A stretch of DNA of 64,000 bases from Dendrolimus kikuchii (lineage: Eukaryota; Arthropoda; Insecta; Lepidoptera; Lasiocampidae): NCBI GenBank assembly GCA_019925095.2, contig CM034401.1:18384338-18448337 (forward strand), in the 5' to 3' direction. This document shows positions 32,867 to 44,520 of this stretch, one piece after another. The notes beneath the pieces were generated by a model. The model did no database searches. It saw only the letters and a list, made by a program, of their open reading frames with translations, and was not told the DNA's origin. A program made the translations under genes and the position numbers. How positions within the stretch are numbered: position 1 is the first letter of the stretch; every line of letters begins with the position of its first letter.

Positions 32867-33111
32867 TCTTATATATATACTAATATATAAAGCTGAAGAG
32901 CTTGTTTGTTTGTTTAAACGCGCTAATCTCAGGAACTACTGGTCTGATTTGAAAAATTCTTTCAGTGTTGGATAGCCCATTTATCGAGGAAGGCTATAGG
33001 CTATATATCATTACGCTAAGACCAATAGGAGCAGAGCAGCAATGAAAAATGTTTCAAAATCGGGGGCTATGTAAACAAGTTCTACGCGGATGGCGTCGCG
33101 GGTACAGCTAG
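32867..33111 (+). mobile_element. Non-autonomous Helitron (same subfamily as 42690 and 44285)
   Basis: A|TCTTATATATATACTAATAT at the start, then AAGCTGAAGAGCTTGTTTG, AACGCGCTAATCTCAGGAAC, ATTCTTTCAGTGTTGGATAG. It ends GGATGGCGTCGCGGGTACAG then CTAG|T. Confidence 0.85.
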
Positions 33112-33124
33112 TAATCTATATGTG

Positions 33125-33235
33125 TACGTTTGATAAAAGCTATCTCTAAACTTAGCACATGGTATGCTAAGATTTGAACTCATGTCATTGGAATTAGTTG
33201 CTGGTGTCTTAGCTACTAAGCTAGCACGAGGCTTT
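33125..33235 (-). mobile_element. SINE-C-like tRNA-derived fragment
   Basis: The minus strand reads GCTAGCTTAGTAGCTAAGAC (box A-like), then CATGAGTTCAAATCTTAGC (box B-like, ordinary spacing). The body after it is short and AT-rich. It could also be a decayed tRNA pseudogene. Confidence 0.5.
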
Positions 33236-33236
33236 T

Positions 33237-33430
33237 TTATAGCTGGAGTTTAGCAGGCCTACAGATGGGCCACCTGATGGAAAGTGATTACTTTCGCCTA
33301 TGAGGTTTACAATATAAGATATGTCACCAACGCGCTGCCAGTCTAGAAGCAAACTTATGACACCCTTTTTAAAAAACTTCAGCTGGGAGCTCATTCGAAA
33401 TCCCCACGATGTGCAAGACAAATGTTCTTA
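33237..33430 (-). repeat. SINE-A-like divergent segment
   Basis: GTTTAGCAGGCCTACAGATG, GGCCACCTGATGGAAAGTGA and TTCGCCTATGAGG match the 3' region of SINE-A. After this the sequence differs and includes CTCATTCGAAATCCCC. Confidence 0.5.
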
Positions 33431-35339
33431 AGACAGGAACGTTCTTAGTAGGAATAGTAGATTGTTACATGAGAGGTTAAAGTGACCTATTTAGGCACGA
33501 GATAAGTTGGCGCACGCGCGTAGCGAGGACGCTAATAGTTCCAGTGCGTAAATAAACCTTTCGACCGGGGTTAACACTCTGCTTTTCTTTCGGATATGAG
33601 GAAAGTAAATAACTGATTAGTTAAAAAGACAACTTCTTCTGTAATGGAATCTGAAGAACACATTTAATACGTCATATATGAAACGTCGAAAAAATTTCTT
33701 TTTCTGTGGCATTCTACCAGCCAGTATTTTTTTGTCACTGATGATAGTAAATTTTTTTTAGCTCCATATTTATATTAAATAATAATTCAGTGAAAAGTAA
33801 TTTTTAAATATAAAATGATATTACAAAATTGTTGATATTATATCTTTTATTTTATTATGATGTATATATTTTTTTATTACAATTTACTCGCTGTAAAAAG
33901 TTTTTACAGCCACTGTAGTTTTGACAGCAGGGAAAATCGTCTCCCAGGGACGAAAAGTACTATTTTCATCAATATACCTTCATTAGTCCAGGTTGACTAT
34001 CGCACTCCAACATTCTACGAAAATGTGATTGCTTGATAGCAATCTAAACGCACCGACCCAAGAGATTTCACCGTGACCACCACGCCGAGAATATCACAGT
34101 GCCAGAAATAAAGCCTATTCTACTAAAGCGACAAGTCCCCAAAGTACCCTAGTTACGAACTTAATTCTGGAGTGTTCAATAAACAACCTTCTCGACACAA
34201 AAGCGTACGTATAAAGCACTGTCGGGAACAATGAACGCGACAAAATATGCGTAAAATTAGGTTTGTTTCACGTACCGAAACACCTAAGAAGTTGTACTCG
34301 ACTCAATTAGTGAGCTTGCCCCAATACGCTCAAATAGGCCCCCCGGCGCAGTGTGCGTATGTTCAACGAAAGGGGGAAGTAAATTTAAAGCATACGTTTA
34401 GTTTGACAGCGATGAGCGAATAGCGGGGAATAAAAAATAAATGAAAATTTAATACTTAATTATGTGGAGAAATAATACTTAGCCATGCCTCCTTCCTCCT
34501 AGCCACGGAAAAAGGGGGAGGACCAAGTAACGTGAAGTTGATTTCAAGCTGTTTTGTTTGATATACTTTAAAAAATTTTAGGACATCTTACTTCTTATTA
34601 TTTTTTTAACTTTGCTTAGCAATTCTTTTCTTTTTCAATTTTTTATCTAAATAAAGCGAATCACTATCCTAATTAAAATAAAAAAAATATAAGTTATACG
34701 TATAAAGCATTATTATCACTTGGTCGATTTTAGTGCCCTTACTTATAATCGTGTCTTAAATTTTAAGTAATTGATCAGCAACTGAATCGTGAAACTATTA
34801 CCTTTATAGGTATAGAAGTTTATACTCCGCTTAAGGATAAGAGGTGATAAAGTAACTCTTAAGTAGCTGTCAAAAATAACCAATGTCGAGACGTAGTTTA
34901 AGAGACTGTCACAGCTGACGGTTGGTTTATAAGACAAGCTCTAGAGATAGTTATTACTTCATGAACAGATACGATTGATCTCGTTTAGATTGCTATAACA
35001 AAAAAAATCAAAAATAATCGCTCGCAGTCACACTGCAGCCTATCTGGGTAAGATCATTTCGCCTAAGGGGAATTTTAAATCGACGTAATCCCGTATGTGC
35101 GCTCGCTGGTGTCATATACAACCGGAGTAGGCGCCCTCGGTTCATTTCTTTATTTCCACCTAGTTTGCTAACGTTTCATTTATTCACGGTGGAATCCTGC
35201 GCATTTTCGGCATGTAAATATCAACCCGTAAAATCTCACTGTTAAACTCGGGCCTCTCAATTTAAGGGAAATTTATAACTTACCGGCTACACGTGTCCAC
35301 AGTAGATTGGTAGGTTATACGTATATGTTTTCAGTATTT
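33431..35339. other. No gene seen
   Basis: A 1.9-kb stretch of mostly unique sequence. No exon, RNA gene or repeat can be supported. Confidence 0.5.
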
Positions 35340-35589
35340 AAAAAAAAAAAAAAAATTATTGCATGAGTTCAACAGACAGGCAGACGGCCCACTTGATGGA
35401 AAGCAGTTACCATCGCCTATGGACATTTGCAACACCAAAAGTGCTACAATTGCGCTGCTGCTCTCTTAAGGAAGACTGGAACCTAGTCACTAATGCCGGA
35501 ACACAACTCAAGATTGTTATGGCGGCATACTCTAGACCAGGGGTGGTAGCCATCCATTCGGGCAAATACCCTACCACCTGGCAGTGGGT
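35340..35589 (-). mobile_element. SINE-A, 5'-truncated
   Basis: A run of A, then TTATTGCATGAGTTCAACAG and the antisense body to TACCACCTGGCAGTGGGTT. The family's first 60 bp are missing. Confidence 0.75.
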
Positions 35590-36651
35590 TATGTTGAATC
35601 GGTCATCATGTTTTCTTTCATGGTCTATATGGTAACTTTAAAAATACACGTAGAAAAGATCAGGGCCCAAGACTGCTATTCCAACAGTGTCAGAATGGTC
35701 GTTCACTGGCATCATAATGACACATTAATCGTTTCTTATGAACATAAACAAATCGTACATTCACTGGGAATGTCCATTTCGACAGGATTTTATTTGCAGG
35801 CTTGGGGCCTAGAAAAGTGTTAAGTATGCATGCATACCTTCTTCTAGGAACATAGTAATCACATCATTTGAATGAGAAATAATATTTATACTAAAATTTT
35901 TATTCTTACTAGAAATTTGTGTTTCTTAAATTACAAGCTATGTGTCTTTAGTAAAATTAAGAGTGTTATTAAGGAGTGCTTAAATTTAGTATACCTATAT
36001 TTTATATGACGCCAATGACTACTCCTAATCAATGCTACTGAATGGGACAGTTGAACCTGCCTGCAATAAGGTTTAAATACTTTATTTCTCAACGAACAAT
36101 TCAATTCACTTACAGAGAAAATACATTATTATAAGTCGAGTAAAATACATCGAGTACACGTTGTATATATAAGCCAACCTAATTAACAACTATACTACGC
36201 TATATTTATAGGAATCGTCTATTTATCGTCGGACGTCTGTCTATCAGGTTTTGTGTTTAAATAAGGTTTCCTACAATAGTTTTTGGTCTAGTTTTGAAAA
36301 TATTCATTGATATGAGATACTCTTATAAGTCTTAAGAATTCATCATACAGCACGTTGAGATGTTTATACTTATTGTAGCGAATTGGTTCTAGGTGCTGGT
36401 AAAATCAGCTTTTGTTTATTTTTAATCCGGGTGCTGTATTTGGGTGTTTTATGTTTAAGTGTTATTTGGGCATGTGTGTTATAATTTTATAGATAAAACT
36501 GGATGTGTGATATATAAATAGATTCACAAAATCACTGTATAATCTTTCGTAAACACTTGGATGCAGTGTAGGGGTGCAGATGAAAACCAGCGTCAGGCAC
36601 CTGTTTGCCTGGCAAATGCTGAACTGCACCTATTTGGTACCATTGCGAGAC
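35590..36651. other. No gene seen
   Basis: AT-rich sequence. A 79-codon frame at 35584-35823 begins in the SINE and has no recognisable features. Confidence 0.5.
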
Positions 36652-37130
36652 TTTTTGGTATATATCACCGTACAATTCATTCATTGCCATATGTCTCGTT
36701 GTGTAGTGACCATATAAACGATTTTTCTTTCTTTCTATAGTAGTTTATTTTTTGATGACGCAGGAGGAATGTCTTTTCTTGGGACACCGTCCTCGGACCT
36801 GAGGGGAAGGCTTACCGAGGGATGTGTGGGACTCCTGATCGGTCGTATCCCCACCGTAGCCTCCAAGGGGAGGGGCGGGGGTGGTCGACCGTCAGATTAC
36901 CCACTAAACCTAACCTGCGCCCCTCTGCGCTTTTGCCCCACACCATCTAAGCCATAGGTATTACATCTGTGACACCCTAACGCTTGGGGGAAGTCCACGG
37001 GATCCCCCACTGGTCCGCGTGACGCCTGTGATGGGCTACGGGAGGAGCTGCGCGTAGCGGCGCTTGCGACCCCTCCTGCGGATGAAATCTGAATACGTGC
37101 ACTATAGTATTGTGGTAACCCCAACAATAT
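36652..37130 (+). repeat. Repeat D, copy 1
   Basis: The first 330 bp (36652-36981) are repeated at 57949-58278 with no length change and about five substitutions that I count. Beyond 36981 this copy continues with GC-rich sequence (GCTTGGGGGAAGTCCACGGG and onward) to about 37130. The frame MSFLGTPSSDLRGRLTEGCV...RPSDYPLNLTCAP is shared by all copies and may be a remnant of a LINE protein. Confidence 0.75.
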
Positions 37131-38124
37131 TGAATTATTTTTTTGAACTCGCTAGGCATTGTAGGCTCGCTGGGTCTCTAGCACACCCACAGACCGCTCG
37201 ACTAAAAGGATTAACAATACAACCACGAGACTGCGAGCTAATAAATTATTACCTTACCTACAACTTTTATTCGTAGCAATAATCACTAAGTATTGAAAAA
37301 GGGTACCGATAAATCGAATAAGCATTTAGTAGCCCTATCAGAGGAATTCGAATCAAGGTCACTACGGGTTGGGAATCCCGATAAACACATCCGTGCGGAC
37401 CCTATATCGGGATTCGGGTCGTCGGTCGTTCGGGCCTCTTTCAATTTGTCCGGGATCGCTTTATGTCTGTCCGTCGGTCCGGTACTCCGGCCTCATGTAG
37501 CCGTCGATTGAAATAATTAAATTAGTTTTGCGGATAACACTGTTGTCACTTGAGTCGTCGGACGAAAAAAGGATCGGTCATTTTGTTATCGATAGGTTGT
37601 GTAGGAAAATGTATAGGTTTTATTCACGTCACCAATTTGGGGGGTAGTTCGTCACATGAATTTGTGGATGTATGTGGACTGTGAGTAGATTGATTATGTA
37701 GAGATGCATTTGTTTAAAACACATGTATCATAAATAAATATATTAAATAAGTCGTAGTATCTTAGATAACGTAGGTACATGCGTCTTTTTTTTATTGATG
37801 TGGGCTTGAATCTTAACAGGGGAAATATGCACCTTTTACACATTTAATTTAATTATCACGTGCTAGCGATTAAGATAAATGTCACGAAGAAATATGAATA
37901 TGGAAGTTCTATAATACACTGATGGTCACATAAATTGCATCAAATTAAAAAATAAAATTCAGGTTCATAAAACGAAATATATTTTCTTGAATGTCAAAAA
38001 AAAGAAAGTTTATATTAAATTGAGTTTTCAAACTCAATATACGCACAATAACAATGGATTCTTCATTACGGTAAAGCACCAGTCTTTATTTTTTCAACCA
38101 TTTTTTTCTCTTATTATTTTTTGT
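37131..38124. other. No gene seen
   Basis: Unique sequence with a GC-richer patch at 37330-37510. No supportable feature. Confidence 0.5.
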
Positions 38125-38400
38125 CTTGTCACATATGCACTGTTTGCTACAACTCCATTAATTCTATGAAAAGCAATTATTTATTTACTTAAAAAAAGAT
38201 CTTGAGATAGAAAGATATGAAATAAAAGATTTTTTAGTTCGACATTTTGCTGGGGAGTTTCTTACCGCTTCTTAAACAGCGATAACACGCTATGAAGCGG
38301 TATATATAGAATAGGAAGTTGATTTAAATTTAAATGTATATAACCTTCAAAAACTGTTCTCCAGTGAAAATTAGTTTGAATAAAATCTTAATTTCAAAAG
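38125..38400 (+). repeat. Repeat G, copy 2
   Basis: TTTGCTACAACTCCATTAAT, GCTGGGGAGTTTCTTACCGC, GCGATAACACGCTATGAAGC and TCTCCAGTGAAAATTAG match the reverse of 27545-27815. Confidence 0.75.
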
Positions 38401-39062
38401 AAGCACATTCGGCAGTTACATTTTGTTTGTAACCCATCTTTGATGCAATTATTGTGTAGGTAAGTGTAGTTTAAATTTGTTCAAAATTTTTGATATATTC
38501 ATATTAACAAAGAAGTGAGCTAACACACATAAAACAGTGCTTTCCCCCTTCCACCTATAACTCACCCACCGCCCTGTATATAGAGTGTGAAGTTATAAAA
38601 AAGAAGATTATGCCCTCCGAAAGTTTTTTATTACTCTAAAATACTCTTCAGCTTGAGAACTCGGCTTTTCCAACTTGTGATATAAAGAAAAAAAGAAGTT
38701 CTCCTAAAAGCAAATTTCGTTCATTTTGCAGACTCTTTAAGACTTATAAAAGTTGGATGACTTAAGATGGCCGCATAATTATTTTATTAGTGCATACTTT
38801 GTAAGTTTTCTTTATTGAAGAATTTATAGAGATTGGAGATTACAGTTTTTTAAACTTTTAATAGGCGGAGCAAGTAAATAAACAAAGTTGGGATATTAAC
38901 AGTTGAAAAGTTGAAAGAAAGTTTAATGAATGATTACGGGTTCGGTCAATGACCCTGCTACACCTGGTTGTACACAATGTTAGTGCCATGGACTGTATGA
39001 CTCAAATGAAGCCATCCGTTATTTGAGATGCGGCATTGTTAATGATATTAAACATTGACAGG
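38401..39062. other. No gene seen
   Basis: AT-rich sequence with no recognised feature. Confidence 0.5.
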
Positions 39063-39245
39063 TAATAAAACTACGTTTTAACGATTTTAAGCGCGGTAAT
39101 TTATTTGATTTTGGTTTTTCCGACGTTTCGGCCACTTTTCAGTGTCCGTGATCACGGAAGACAAAGATGTCAAGTGCCGAAACGTAGGAAAAACCAAAAT
39201 CAAATAAATTACCGCGCTTAAAACCGTTAAAACGTAGTTTTATTA
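39063..39245. mobile_element. Near-perfect 183-bp hairpin of the foldback family
   Basis: The left arm 39063-39131 and right arm 39177-39245 are each 69 nt and complementary at 67 positions by my count. The 45-nt loop holds GTGATCACGG and GACAAAGATGTCAAGTG. It is the same family as 61037-61735 but lacks the interior. The 12-mer ATTGACAGGTAA occurs on both sides (39054-39065, overlapping the left end, and 39280-39291). Confidence 0.85.
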
Positions 39246-39407
39246 TGTATACAAGTTGCGAAAACTTAAGAAAATATTATTGACAGGTAACTAAGGCATC
39301 TTGCCTTGTTTCGCACATCGTTAATTTCGACACGTAAATGACCTCGAGGAATTATTGTTGCTGTTATGGAATAGGTTCTCGTTTGACTATGATCTGGACT
39401 TATATAT

Positions 39408-39882
39408 TGTTACGACCGAGGTGCCGACAAAAGTGGATTCACACCTGCATACCATAAAAACACACTTTATTACCTTTCCGAATTTGGACTTCTTTTATTT
39501 ACTTTGTGTTTAAAATTTGTGATTAGAAAACAGCCCATTGTGTATTGTAATTTTTTATGGCAGTCATTAGCCAGGTGTGTCGAACTGATTCTAAGAAATT
39601 CGGTCTACGCGGTCGGGCAAACATATTGTATCGGTGCAGTATAAAGCAATGGTCCAATGGAGAGATCGGCAGTCGAGCGATAACCAGCTACGAGGCAAGA
39701 CTTCTGTACATTCGGTAATCTATTCAATGACGGACTTTGCGCGTGTTATTGAATCGTGCATTACGTTTGCACTGGTTGTGTTCAGTTATATTTGTACCTG
39801 TGTTATACATATTTGTATAGTTCTAATAAATTGTATAGTAATTCTAACGGCATTTTAATTCGAGTCTTGCAACTCGTAATCA
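39408..39882 (+). mobile_element. Solo LTR, copy 2
   Basis: It starts TGTTACGACCGAGGTGCCGA and ends ACTCGTAATCA. TATAAAG lies at 39640-39646, GACGGACTTTGCGCG downstream, and an AATAAA-type signal near 39825. It aligns along its length with 9556-10091 but is diverged and about 60 bp shorter. No clear target duplication is visible. No internal retrotransposon sequence is present. Confidence 0.7.
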
Positions 39883-40080
39883 GATAAGTTGTCTAAGTAT
39901 GTATTTCTATCGATACTTAAATCCACGTAATTGAGACGAGATTATACTGCGACTAAACTCATCACGGCTTGTTGAAAATGACCTGAGGGAATTTGTAAAG
40001 GCTAAAAAGCTATTTATGTTCAGTATAGTTTCAATATTTATTCACATCCAAAATTCAAAAACGTATTCAAAATAAGTTCC

Positions 40081-40083
<3 letters not shown>

Positions 40084-40120
<37 letters not shown>
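40084..40120. repeat. (TA)n microsatellite beside a repeat-G fragment
   Basis: About 37 bp of TA directly after AAAATAAGTTCCACTT, a repeat-G fragment. Confidence 0.85.
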
Positions 40121-40122
<2 letters not shown>

Positions 40123-40560
40123 GGTTGAATAGAGGTAATTCGTAGCTCAATTACGAATAATATACTAAATAGGATATCGCCTTGAATATAAGGAATTGAT
40201 CCTTAATACACTACTTATACACACTAGATATTATTAAAATAAAATTGTATTTTGGATAGCCAATTTATCATAATTGTATTAATTAATTTACGAATGTACT
40301 CAATAATTAGCTACAAAATTAACGTTTATTTAACACTCAACAAATATATATTAATGTTGTTTATAATTAATACTAAGACGTTCCAATGCGTTTAATATTA
40401 TTTATATTGTATTAAGATTTAAGTATAACAATAACATTAATAAAATTATGCTATTAATAAAACTAATTTAAAATATACAGTAAAAATATTACAGCAACAA
40501 AATGAACCGTAGGAAAATATAATCAGGCAGGTAATAAAACAAATCCGCTATGCTCTAATA
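40121..40560. other. No gene seen
   Basis: Very AT-rich sequence with no recognised feature. Confidence 0.5.
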
Positions 40561-40824
40561 TAAAGCTAAGTGTTCACTGTGAACGCGTTGCGCTCGCGTC
40601 ACACCTACACAATTCCACATCGCAACGGTACTAATTAAACCGCCAAATTCAGAGCGTACCGTCGACGCGTTAATATAATAAAGCCAAGTATAAAACCGCA
40701 CTAAACTGGTTTAATATCTGGCAGGCGTTGAGGGCGCGGCTCAACTTTTAGACACGGCGCGAGCGGTCGGGCGCATTACCACTCTCAAACGTTGCGGATT
40801 AGCGTCTGTGTGTACACAGCTTTA
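40561..40824. mobile_element. Candidate MITE, 264 bp, GC-richer
   Basis: The ends TAAAGCTAAGTGTTCAC and GTGTACACAGCTTTA are inverted (outer TAAAGCT perfect, then partial). The interior is GC-richer than both flanks and holds GCGTTGCGCTCGCG and CGGCGCGAGCGG. TA at both outer ends could be a TA target duplication. A host CpG-rich element is an alternative. Confidence 0.45.
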
Positions 40825-41085
40825 TGTTCGCTCCTTTGTTTGCAAAGAAGTTGTTACCGTGTACTTATTAAAGGGTATTCTGGACTCGACTTCATTTAAG
40901 TAGAGAGTTAAAAATGTCAGGTGGGTAATTTAAACTCTCTAGTTTTAACTTAACTCCTAGTTAAATATAGGTCTCAGGTTGTTTAAGTTAATAAGAGACA
41001 TAGTCCGTGCACAAGTTAATTGCCATAATAGTCATATGGTTTGAATATGCCACATAGAATTGGTAGTCGAAATAAATAATAATAT

Positions 41086-41325
41086 AATAATAATAATCGG
41101 CAGACAAACACACACATTGTATACCCCCAAATTAAGCAAGTTACGCTTGTGTTATAGGTAATATACAACCGACTACTCTGGGGCCGATCCCAGACACTCA
41201 GACCATAGTAAATAACGGAGAAAATACGTTTCCGAAATTTACTATACCAGGAATCGAACCCGGAACCTCTGCGTTGCAGTGAGGTACGCCGGCAAAGGCT
41301 TAGCCCGCTCAACCACAGAGGCCGT
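41086..41325 (-). mobile_element. SINE-B, full-length copy
   Basis: The minus strand begins GACGGCCTCTGTGGTTGAGC (box A-like) and has GGTTCGATTCC (box B). It runs through the family body and ends in a (TTA)n tail. Very similar to 56481-56724 along its whole length. Confidence 0.8.
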
Positions 41326-41583
41326 CTGCCTAAATACTACTGACTTAACTACTGACACATATAAGCACGTGAAATGTAATTCTAAGTAGAAGAAAACACA
41401 AAATAGTGTCAAGATCAGGATTTTGATGCCCAGACATAATGTCACAGCGTATATTTTTAATCTCTACCCTTTGCGGAACTTTGCATTTAAAAGTATTGCT
41501 TTGACATATCCACCCTATAGTTACTGAGATACCTTAAGGCAGTCATTAGATTTGACAGAACTACTGTTTGAACAATTACACAA

Positions 41584-41910
41584 TTTTTATCCGTGCAGGA
41601 ACGGAGAAAGAATACAATTTCCTGCGGCCTGGCGGCCTATCGTAAGAGGCTTAAAAACAACCCACAGCTAAGTGGTAGGGCATTTGCTCGACTGGATGGC
41701 TACCACCCCTGGTCTCAAGTATGTCGCTATAACAACCTTGAGTTGTGTTCCAGCATTAGTGACCAGGTTCCACTCTCCCATAAGAGAGCAGCAGCGCGTT
41801 TGTAGCACCTTTGGTGTTGCAAATATCCATAGGCGATGGTAACCGCTTTCCATCAAGTGGGCCGTCTGCCTGTCTGCTAAACTCCTCCAATAAAAAAAAA
41901 TAAAAAAAAT
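41584..41910 (+). mobile_element. SINE-A, full-length copy
   Basis: From TTTTTATCCGTGCAGGAACG to CTCCTCCAATAAAAAAAAAT with a long A-rich tail. Confidence 0.8.
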
Positions 41911-42689
41911 ACTAATTGAAATTATTTATATCATAACATCTTACTAAAATTAAGGTGATAAGAAGATATTTTAAACACAATCTTTTTATGTAATATTGTT
42001 TTAGAGTTTATTGTAAGTAATATTATAAGTATACAATTATTATTATTGTGGCCATTTTGCAAAAGCTTATTAAAAGTTTTCTTAAATATTGAATTTCCTT
42101 GCTGTAATACAAAAGATTCTTTATCATTATTATAGACTTTATTCCAATACGATGGCAAGCAACTTGCGGTCGCACTAATGACTACCGCCCTTCAACCTGT
42201 TTGCCTATATCAGCTATAAAAAGTCTACATGAAGTCTGTTTGCACTCAATTTCCTTTCACGAACCATTTGAGGCATCGCCCCCGACCCGCTCCAGGTGTT
42301 CCAGAATAGTTTTTGAACAACGAGAAAAAAGTTTCTTTTCCATCACAAAAAGGGACCGTAAGTACATAAAGAGCTTTCCAAGTAAAGAAGCAAAGGGATT
42401 CGTACGTGAAAACTTGCGGGAATTATATTAAAAGGGGTTCCTTGAGAATTTCTCCACCTGTCAACGAGTTTAGGACTGAAAAATAAACATTCAAATTGGA
42501 TTTGAATAAAGATTCTTTCTCGCGTTGCGTAAGTCGATTTAACTTTGACTTGTGCGTGAAGTTGCTACGTTGTGTAATTGGCTTTATAGCTCTGTGGGAG
42601 AAATAAACATTTTTTTATTATTTTTAAATTTCTGTCCGCTATTCTTTCGTTCCATGAAGTGCGTATTTAAAAGATATATAAATCTTATA
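41911..42689. other. No gene seen
   Basis: A 76-codon frame (42201-42431) stands out slightly in composition but has no homology I recognise and no splice context that I would trust. Confidence 0.45.
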
Positions 42690-42941
42690 TCTTATACTAA
42701 TATATAAAGCTGAGGAGTTTTTTTTTGTTTGAACGCGCTAATCTCAAGAACTACTGGTCTGATTTGAAAAATTCTTTCAGTGTTAGATACCCCATTTATC
42801 TAGGAAGACTATAGGCTATATATCGTCACGCTAAGACCAATAGGAGTGGAGCACCATGAAGAATTTTTCAAAATCGGGGGTTTTTTTTTTAATTACTTTT
42901 TTTTACTATTCCACGCGGACGAAGTCACGGGCAGAAGCTAG
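42690..42941 (+). mobile_element. Non-autonomous Helitron
   Basis: A|TCTTATACTAATATATAAAG at the start. The body is shared with 32867-33111 (CTACTGGTCTGATTTGAAAA). It ends GCGGACGAAGTCACGGGCAG, AAG, then CTAG|T. Confidence 0.85.
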
Positions 42942-43109
42942 TAATTTATAGTTGTTTGTTACAAGTTCAATTTGAAACTGCTATGCAATAGTAATGACAA
43001 TACTCATTTTATCGTTTAGAATAAGTTATTTTTATTATATAATCTTCAAAAATATTCTCTAGAGGAACGTGGTTAGAATAAAAAAAAATTTTTGAATCTT
43101 AATTATGTT

Positions 43110-43315
43110 ATTCATGGAATTGAAACCTCATCCCGCGGTTTTCCCAGAGAGCTACAATATGGGACTCTTCAAAAAGGGTGTAAACAGATATTTCAAGTCT
43201 CAATGAGGTAGGCAACGCATCGGCTCCCTTAGTGTTGCAAATGTCCATGTTCAACGGTAGCCACTTGTCATTAAACGGTCTGCCAGTTAACCTATAAGCA
43301 AACATAAAAAAAAAC
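43110..43315 (+). repeat. SINE-A-like divergent segment
   Basis: TGTTGCAAATGTCCATGTTC, AACGGTAGCCACTTGTCATT and GCAAACATAAAAAAAA match the 3' part of SINE-A. The upstream part (GAGAGCTACAATATGGGACT) matches the divergent segment near 30385. Confidence 0.5.
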
Positions 43316-43387
43316 ATTGTACGAATGATTTTTTCAAAAATGTTTTCCAGTGCAACTGGCTATGAATGAATAAGTTAAATAAGTAAG

Positions 43388-43742
43388 AAAGCGGTTACTA
43401 TCGATTATAGACATTTGTAACACCAAAACTATTACCAATGTGCTGCCGCTATCTAATGGCCGGTACTTATACCTTACCGACTCTTCTTTTGCCTTACTAT
43501 AGGTTAAAATTTAACATAAGCTCCACACAAGTAATGTTAAAATTGAACCGATGGTAAGGCAAGTGAATGAATAGAAGGAACCAGTGATAAAGTGAGACTG
43601 GAACTTGGCCACGCCGGAGCACAACTCAAGGTTCTTATGGCCACATACTCTAGACCAGGGGTGGTAGCCAACCAGACGCGAAAAACCATTACTTACCACC
43701 TGGCTGTAGTTTGTTTTCTTTCCCCATTCCTGCGCGGATAAA
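43388..43742 (-). mobile_element. SINE-A, diverged, split by an 80-bp MITE
   Basis: The two halves, 43388-43465 (AAGCGGTTACTATCGATTAT, GTGCTGCCGCTATCTAATGG) and 43585-43742 (GTGAGACTGGAACTTGGCCA to TCCTGCGCGGATAAAA), are the antisense SINE-A body. The inserted DNA contains the palindromic MITE at 43485-43565. Confidence 0.65.
43485..43565. mobile_element. 80-bp palindromic MITE, copy 2
   Basis: TTTTGCCTTACTATAGGTTA and AACCGATGGTAAGGCAAGTG are inverted repeats, continued by AAAATTTAACAT and ATGTTAAAATT. Same ends as 26953-27032 with a different centre. It sits inside the SINE-A copy. Confidence 0.7.
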
Positions 43743-43774
43743 ACGAGTTCTGTATCTTGATGTGATACAGTACT

Positions 43775-43975
43775 TACAATTGTATTACAAATGCGAAAGT
43801 TTGGATGGATGTTTGTTACTCAATTACGCCAGAACGGCTGAATGGATCTGGATGAAATTCAGCACAAAGATAGATTATAGTCTGGAATAGCACATGGGTT
43901 ACTTTTTATCTCGGAAAAATGTATGGTACCCGTGGGATAACATTAACGCGAGCGCAGTCGCGGGCAAAAACTTAT
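43775..43975 (+). mobile_element. Helitron-like remnant
   Basis: TTGTATTACAAATGCGAAAG, GTTTGTTACTCAATTACGCC, GGTACCCGTGGGATAACATT, and the end GCGCAGTCGCGGGCAAAAAC then TTATA. It matches the pattern of 49758-50074, but the terminal CTAG is lost. Confidence 0.55.
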
Positions 43976-44284
43976 AAAGTTTATTCTATTCTATTGTCAT
44001 ATTTCAAATAATTACTAACATAGATTTCTTAAGACATAAGCAATAACAATCTGTACTAACAGTGGTAATTAATCTGTAATATACAAACGTCATTGTCATT
44101 AATGTCAATCAAATCTTGACAAGAGACAGATCATCGAGCGCTTCGCCCCCTACTAATGGTTGAACTGGACACGATCATAAGCGTTTATACTAAAATATAT
44201 TTGTTTCGATTATAACTAAGAGTTCATATGAAATATTAAAAATAAATGTTATATTAAGATTACAATTGGTGTTTATATTAATAA

Positions 44285-44520
44285 CTAGCTTCTGCCTGTG
44301 ACTTCGTCTGCATGAAATAGTTAAAACAAAAAGTAAGTAAAAAAAAAACCACCCGATTTTGAAACATTCTTCATTAGTGCTCCGCTCCTATTGGTCTTAG
44401 CGTGATGATATATAGCTTACAGCCTTCCTCGATAAATGGGCTATCTAACACTGCAAGAATTTTTCAAATCAGACCAGTAACTACTGAGATTAGCGCGTTC
44501 AAGCAAGCAAACGAACAAAA
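44285..44520 (-). mobile_element. Non-autonomous Helitron, 5' end truncated
   Basis: Plus strand A|CTAGCTTCTGCCTGTGACTT, then CTCCGCTCCTATTGGTCTTA, ATAAATGGGCTATCTAACAC and GAGATTAGCGCGTTCAAGC. Antisense of the subfamily at 32867-33111. The A|TC end is missing. Confidence 0.75.

Noticed and set aside
42201..42431. 76-codon frame with coding-like composition
   Set aside because: No recognised motif, no paired splice sites, no second exon found nearby.
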